A DNA stretch of 64,000 nt from Rhizobium sp. JAB6. Lineage in GTDB: Bacteria; Pseudomonadota; Alphaproteobacteria; Rhizobiales; Rhizobiaceae. Location: assembly GCF_003024605.1 (NCBI RefSeq), contig NZ_PYJQ01000005.1:124001-188000 (forward strand), written 5' to 3'. The stretch's first letter is position 1. Every line of letters begins with the position of its first letter. Positions 60,564-64,000 of this stretch are shown one piece after another. The position numbers and the translations under genes are program-made. The notes below the pieces were generated by a model. That model saw nothing but the letters and a program-made list of their open reading frames with translations, was not told the origin of the DNA and did not search any database.

Positions 60564-60676
60564 TTGCGTAAGTCCCCGTAGATTAAGAGGTTTCTTAACG
60601 AAGTCTAAATAATTGCGGCCATCCTGTTGCCGACTTGTGTCCTTTCAGCAACAGGAATTGCGGAAGGCTTACGCAA
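60564..60676. other. Nested inverted repeats in the 539-bp gap before the first porin
   Basis: Outer arms TTGCGTAAG (60564-60572) and CTTACGCAA (60668-60676) enclose inner arms CCTGTTGC (60623-60630) and GCAACAGG (60648-60655), all perfect. AATTGCGG is repeated directly at 60611 and 60656, flanking the inner stem. No open frame or terminator tail is seen. It may be a small RNA, part of a long porin leader, or a regulator site. The rest of 60304-60842 shows no gene. Confidence 0.45.
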
Positions 60677-60842
60677 ATCCCCCTTTCGGAGAAGATGTCG
60701 ATTGCGTGACAGAACACGTCTTGTATTTTCACTCTCGGAAGCGAGGGCGATTGATCGTCCACTTCTTGAAACGCGAGGATGGGACAGGGAATACCTTCGG
60801 GTAGTTCTCATCTTCGATATAAAACTTTGACTGGAGGTCAAT

Positions 60843-61904
60843 ATGAACATCAAGAGCCTTCTTCTCGGCTCCGCTGCTGCGCTTGCAGCAGTTTCCGGTG
60901 CTCACGCAGCTGACGCTATTGTTGCTGCTGAGCCCGAGCCGCTGGAATACGTTCGCATCTGCGACGCTTACGGTGCCGGTTACTTCTTCATCCCGGGCAC
61001 GGAAACCTGCCTCAAGATCGGTGGTAAGGTTCGTACCGAAGGCGAGTGGTTCAGCGCTTATAATCCTAACACTCATTTTGGCACTCTCTGGCACACTCGT
61101 GCTGAGCTGCAGCTGCAGACGGCAACGGACACCGAATACGGTCCGCTGAAGACCAACACCGAAATTCGTTGGGACTGGCAGGAAGGCAATGCCACGGCGA
61201 CCAACCTGCTGCACGCCAGCATCAGCCTCGGTGGTTTCCTCGTCGGTAAGGAAGACTCGCAGTTCAACGTCTTCACCGGTTATGCCGGCGACGTCATCAA
61301 CGACGACGTGGTCTATGACGGCCCGTACGAACTGAACCAGATCACCTACAACTACGACGCCGGCAACGGCTTCACGGCTGTGATCTCGGTCGAAGACAGC
61401 AACTCCGGCGCGGGCGCTACGGGCGCCAACGGCGAAGACAGCCACAACCACTACGCTCCTGACGTTGTTGCCGGTGCTGGCTTCAAGTCTGGTGCATGGA
61501 GCTTCAAGGTCGTTGGCGGCTACGACTCGATCGTTGAAGAAGGCGCCATCAAGGCTCGTGTCGATGCCGACTTCGGCGCATTCTCGGCCTTCTTGATGGG
61601 CGGCTGGAACACCGATGGCGACAAGCTCAACAAGTACGCCGGTTCAAACGGTGGTGGCGATGCTGCCGGTATCGGCTGGGGTGACTGGGCCGTTTGGGGT
61701 GGCGTTGGCGTTCCCGTCAACGACAAGCTGAAGTGGAACCTGCAGCTCGCCTACACCGACTCCAAGATTTTTGCCGCGACCACGAACGTCAAGTGGAACC
61801 CGGTCAAGAACCTGCTCATCGAGCCGGAAGTCTCCTACACCAACTGGGACTCCATCAAGGAAGATCAGTGGGCTGGTATCCTCCGCTTCCAGCGTTCGTT
61901 CTAA
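60843..61904 (+). CDS. ropA: RopA-type porin 1
   Basis: 353-aa outer-membrane porin of the alphaproteobacterial Porin_2 family. Signal peptide of 22 residues (MNIKSLLLGSAAALAAVSGA, cleavage after AHA). The mature protein begins with the periplasmic/coiled segment ADAIVAAEPEPLEYVRICDA; Cys40 and Cys56 are conserved in both paralogues. Beta strands follow and it ends in LRFQRSF with terminal Phe. GGAGG precedes the ATG. Nearly identical to the next porin at both ends. Confidence 0.93.
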   Translation: MNIKSLLLGSAAALAAVSGAHAADAIVAAEPEPLEYVRICDAYGAGYFFIPGTETCLKIGGKVRTEGEWFSAYNPNTHFGTLWHTRAELQLQTATDTEYGPLKTNTEIRWDWQEGNATATNLLHASISLGGFLVGKEDSQFNVFTGYAGDVINDDVVYDGPYELNQITYNYDAGNGFTAVISVEDSNSGAGATGANGEDSHNHYAPDVVAGAGFKSGAWSFKVVGGYDSIVEEGAIKARVDADFGAFSAFLMGGWNTDGDKLNKYAGSNGGGDAAGIGWGDWAVWGGVGVPVNDKLKWNLQLAYTDSKIFAATTNVKWNPVKNLLIEPEVSYTNWDSIKEDQWAGILRFQRSF

Positions 61905-61950
61905 TCTGATTTGACCTCGGTCATATGAGATTTCTCACTTCGGTGAGGAA

Positions 61951-61977
61951 AGCCCGGCCGAAAAGGCCGGGCTTTTT
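61951..61977 (+). terminator. Terminator of porin 1
   Basis: Stem AGCCCGGCC / GGCCGGGCT with an A-rich loop, then TTTTTG. The remainder of the 447-bp gap between the porins (to 62351) holds no gene; it should carry the promoter of porin 2. Confidence 0.9.
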
Positions 61978-62351
61978 GCTTTACACACAGCTCTGATATC
62001 AAAAGAAGAGCAATCGGCTTATAAGGCACACTCCCCGCGATATTGCTTACCGAGTGAAAGTAACTTCTTGTAATTTTAAGTAGAATTCGCTCAGGATGTG
62101 TCGGCAATATGACAGTTTTGCGACGTGATTTTTGTGCAACGCACTCGTTTGAAACCGCCGTCACAATTGTTCATAGTTTACCTCCTGATATTGCTCTGAA
62201 AAAAACGATCTGTAGGTTCCAAATCGGAAGCAAGACTTAGGGTCTTGGTTCTCCCAGATCAGGGGTCAACTTTTAAAGTAGGTGGGGTAGGGCGCGTCGA
62301 TTTTCTCGGCGTGTATTGTCATACCTAATCGATATTGGAACTGGAGTTACT

Positions 62352-63440
62352 ATGAACATCAAGAGCCTTCTTCTTGGCTCCGCTGCTGCGCTGGCAGCAG
62401 TATCCGGCGCTCATGCTGCTGACGCTATCGTCGCCGCTGAGCCGGAGCCGCTCGAATACGTTCGCATTTGCGACGCCTATGGTGCAGGCTACTTCTTCAT
62501 CCCGGGCACCGAAACCTGCCTTAAGATCGGCGGCATGGTCCGTACCGAAGGCAAGTGGTACGATGCCTACAATCCGAATAGCCACAACGGTACTCTCTGG
62601 CACACCCGCGCCCAGCTGAGCGTCGACACTGCAACGGATACCGAATACGGTCCGCTGAAGACCAACACGGTGTATCGTTTTGACTGGAACGATGGCAACG
62701 CCACGGCCACCAAGCTGCTTTGGGCCAATATCAGCCTCGGTGGTTTCCTCGTTGGTAAACAGGACTCGCAGTACAACCTGTACGCCGGCTATGCCGGCGA
62801 CGTCATCAACGACGACGTGATCTACGACGGTCCGTATGAACTGAACCAGATCACCTACAACTATGACGCCGGAAATGGCTTCACGGCTGTAGTCTCGGTT
62901 GAAGACAGCAACTCCGCTTCGGATTCGTCTTCCTACGGCGGCGCCTGGGTTCAGGCGAAGGCAAACCACTATGCTCCGAACGTTGTTGCCGGTGTCGGCT
63001 ACAAGGCAGGCGGCTTTGGCTTCAAGGTGGTCGGCGGTTACGATTCGATCGTCGAAGAAGGTGCCATCAAGGCTCGTATCGATGCCGACTTCGGCGCATT
63101 CACGGCCTTCTTGATGGGCGGCTATAACACTGACGGTTCCAAGCTTAACCAGTATGCCGGTTCCAACCTGAACGCATCTGCGTGCCCGGCGGGCCGCGGC
63201 GATCTTTGCGGTTGGGGTGACTGGGCCGTATGGGGCGGCGTTGGCGTTCCGATCAACGACAAGCTGAAGTGGAACCTCCAGCTCGCCTACACCGACTCGA
63301 AAATCTTCGAAGCCACGACCAACGTGAAGTGGAACCCGGTCAAGAACCTGCTCATCGAGCCGGAAGTTACCTACACCAACTTCGATTCTGTAAATCAGGA
63401 TCAGTGGGCTGGTATCCTGCGCTTCCAGCGCAGCTTCTAA
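62352..63440 (+). CDS. RopA-type porin 2
   Basis: 362 aa, tandem paralogue of porin 1. Signal peptide and first ~60 residues are the same except one position (KIGGM for KIGGK); the C-terminal ~70 residues are also nearly identical. The middle differs, notably in surface-loop positions; one loop carries an extra segment SACPAGRGDLCGW with two cysteines, absent from porin 1. Start at 62352 with CTGGAG upstream, giving the same N-terminus as porin 1. Confidence 0.92.
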   Translation: MNIKSLLLGSAAALAAVSGAHAADAIVAAEPEPLEYVRICDAYGAGYFFIPGTETCLKIGGMVRTEGKWYDAYNPNSHNGTLWHTRAQLSVDTATDTEYGPLKTNTVYRFDWNDGNATATKLLWANISLGGFLVGKQDSQYNLYAGYAGDVINDDVIYDGPYELNQITYNYDAGNGFTAVVSVEDSNSASDSSSYGGAWVQAKANHYAPNVVAGVGYKAGGFGFKVVGGYDSIVEEGAIKARIDADFGAFTAFLMGGYNTDGSKLNQYAGSNLNASACPAGRGDLCGWGDWAVWGGVGVPINDKLKWNLQLAYTDSKIFEATTNVKWNPVKNLLIEPEVTYTNFDSVNQDQWAGILRFQRSF

Positions 63441-63498
63441 TTGGGTTCGCGGAATCGAATTTGACAGATCTTCCGATCAGACCTCCGATCGGAAGAGG

Positions 63499-63525
63499 GA
63501 AGGCCCGGTTTCCCCCCGGGCCTTC
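63499..63525 (+). terminator. Terminator of porin 2
   Basis: Perfect 10-bp stem GAAGGCCCGG / CCGGGCCTTC with a 7-nt loop, then TTGTTTG. Confidence 0.85.
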
Positions 63526-63551
63526 TTGTTTGCTACAAGGATCGCGCGGTT

Positions 63552-64000
63552 TCAGGCTTCGTCCTCAAAGCCTGAGATGAAAGCGCCGATCGCCTCGGGA
63601 ATGTCACCGAGATGCAGAATGGGAGCGTGTCCTTGTCCACCGGCGATTTTAACGACGATGTCTGAATGGCGCCTTGCCATCTCGTCCGTTGTGATCTGTG
63701 TCAGAAGCTTCGAATTCTCGCCGCGAATCACCATCAGCGGAATATCGTGAAAGGCTTGGAATTGTGGCCACAGGTCTGGAATCGGCGCTTCCAGGTCGAG
63801 TGCCTGCATCTGCGCAGCAATGGCGGGATCGTAATCGGCAATCGGCTTGTCGTCGCGAGAGGCATAGATTGCCCGCGCCATGTCCTGCCAATCCTCCTCG
63901 TCGAGCGCGCCAAAGGCGCTGCCATGATTCTCCCGAAGTATCTCGATAGCCTCGTCCCAATTGGCGGGTTTCTTGTCCCGGTTGAGATAATCGCGGATAT
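63552..64000 (-). CDS. Alpha/beta hydrolase, C-terminal part
   Basis: The frame is open to the right edge, so the N-terminus and the nucleophile elbow are outside the window. The visible 149 codons show the cap region (NWDEAIEILRENHGSAFGAL) and the C-terminal lobe with MVIRGENSKLLTQIT and the likely catalytic His in AGGQGHAPILH. The position that normally holds the catalytic Asp (RGENSDLL in relatives) is Lys here. Substrate unknown. Confidence 0.8.
   Translation of the reverse strand, partial: IRDYLNRDKKPANWDEAIEILRENHGSAFGALDEEDWQDMARAIYASRDDKPIADYDPAIAAQMQALDLEAPIPDLWPQFQAFHDIPLMVIRGENSKLLTQITTDEMARRHSDIVVKIAGGQGHAPILHLGDIPEAIGAFISGFEDEA

Noticed and set aside
1..64000. CRISPR array, insertion sequence, prophage or integrase
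   Set aside because: No regularly spaced repeats, transposase, integrase or phage structural genes were seen anywhere; the dispersed repeats are short intergenic elements only.

Overview
The window is chromosomal DNA of a Rhizobium-type alphaproteobacterium (Rhizobiaceae, close to the R. tropici / R. leguminosarum / Sinorhizobium group). Four things support this: the gene order cytochrome c maturation - DegP - two-component pair - glnE - PleC-like kinase - pepN; RIME-type and related intergenic repeats; tandem RopA-type porins; and an iolRCDEB cluster whose IolC carries a fused DUF2090 domain. The sequence is GC-rich and densely coding. I see no insertion sequence, prophage, integrase or CRISPR array.

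Layout. 1-5.1 kb: end of ccmF, ccmH, a DegP/HtrA protease and an OmpR-type regulator with its histidine kinase. 5.1-13.3 kb: glnE, a PleC/DivJ-family kinase and pepN. 13.3-17.5 kb: an orphan two-HTH protein, two very small genes, a divergent family-4-type uracil-DNA glycosylase and a lidless Hsp70 (YegD type). 17.7-23.3 kb: an RND efflux pair and an SDR. 23.5-28.8 kb: ETF-ubiquinone oxidoreductase, a GNAT enzyme, a DMT exporter with a divergent Lrp regulator, and MgtE behind a structured leader. 29-34.5 kb: a quinone-oxidoreductase/HxlR divergent pair, an MFS transporter, a lipid kinase and a glutamine-synthetase-like enzyme. 34.6-38.1 kb: an omega-aminotransferase, a GT2 glycosyltransferase and a divergent flippase-like membrane protein. 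38.1-40.9 kb: an ECF42-type sigma factor operon with three DGPF/YCII proteins and a divergent small membrane protein. 40.9-48.4 kb: AMP nucleosidase, small exported proteins, a HisC-like aminotransferase, a purN-like gene remnant, a PilZ protein and a MATE exporter. 48.4-56.6 kb: the inositol catabolism cluster iolB-iolE-iolD-iolC-iolR with a divergent Gfo/Idh/MocA dehydrogenase. 56.7-64 kb: a ferredoxin reductase, tRNA-Ser(GCU), a LysR/SDR pair, two porins and a partial hydrolase.

How the genes work together. The iol genes encode the middle of myo-inositol degradation: IolE dehydratase, IolD hydrolase, IolB isomerase, and IolC kinase plus a DUF2090 aldolase-like domain. The RpiR repressor IolR controls them, and matches to its GGAA-N6-TTCC motif lie before iolC and in the iolR/dehydrogenase gap. 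The ECF42 locus has two matching candidate promoters, TGTCGA-N17-CGWC, facing in opposite directions. One reads into the DGPF-sigma operon and the other into a 76-aa membrane protein, which suggests that protein is an undescribed member of the ECF42 regulon.

Most striking observations: the bidirectional ECF42 promoter, the structured mgtE leader that partly covers its ribosome binding site, paired IolR operators around the iolC promoter, a collapsed purN-like pseudogene, nested inverted repeats in the long gap before the first porin, and family-atypical active-site motifs in the uracil glycosylase.
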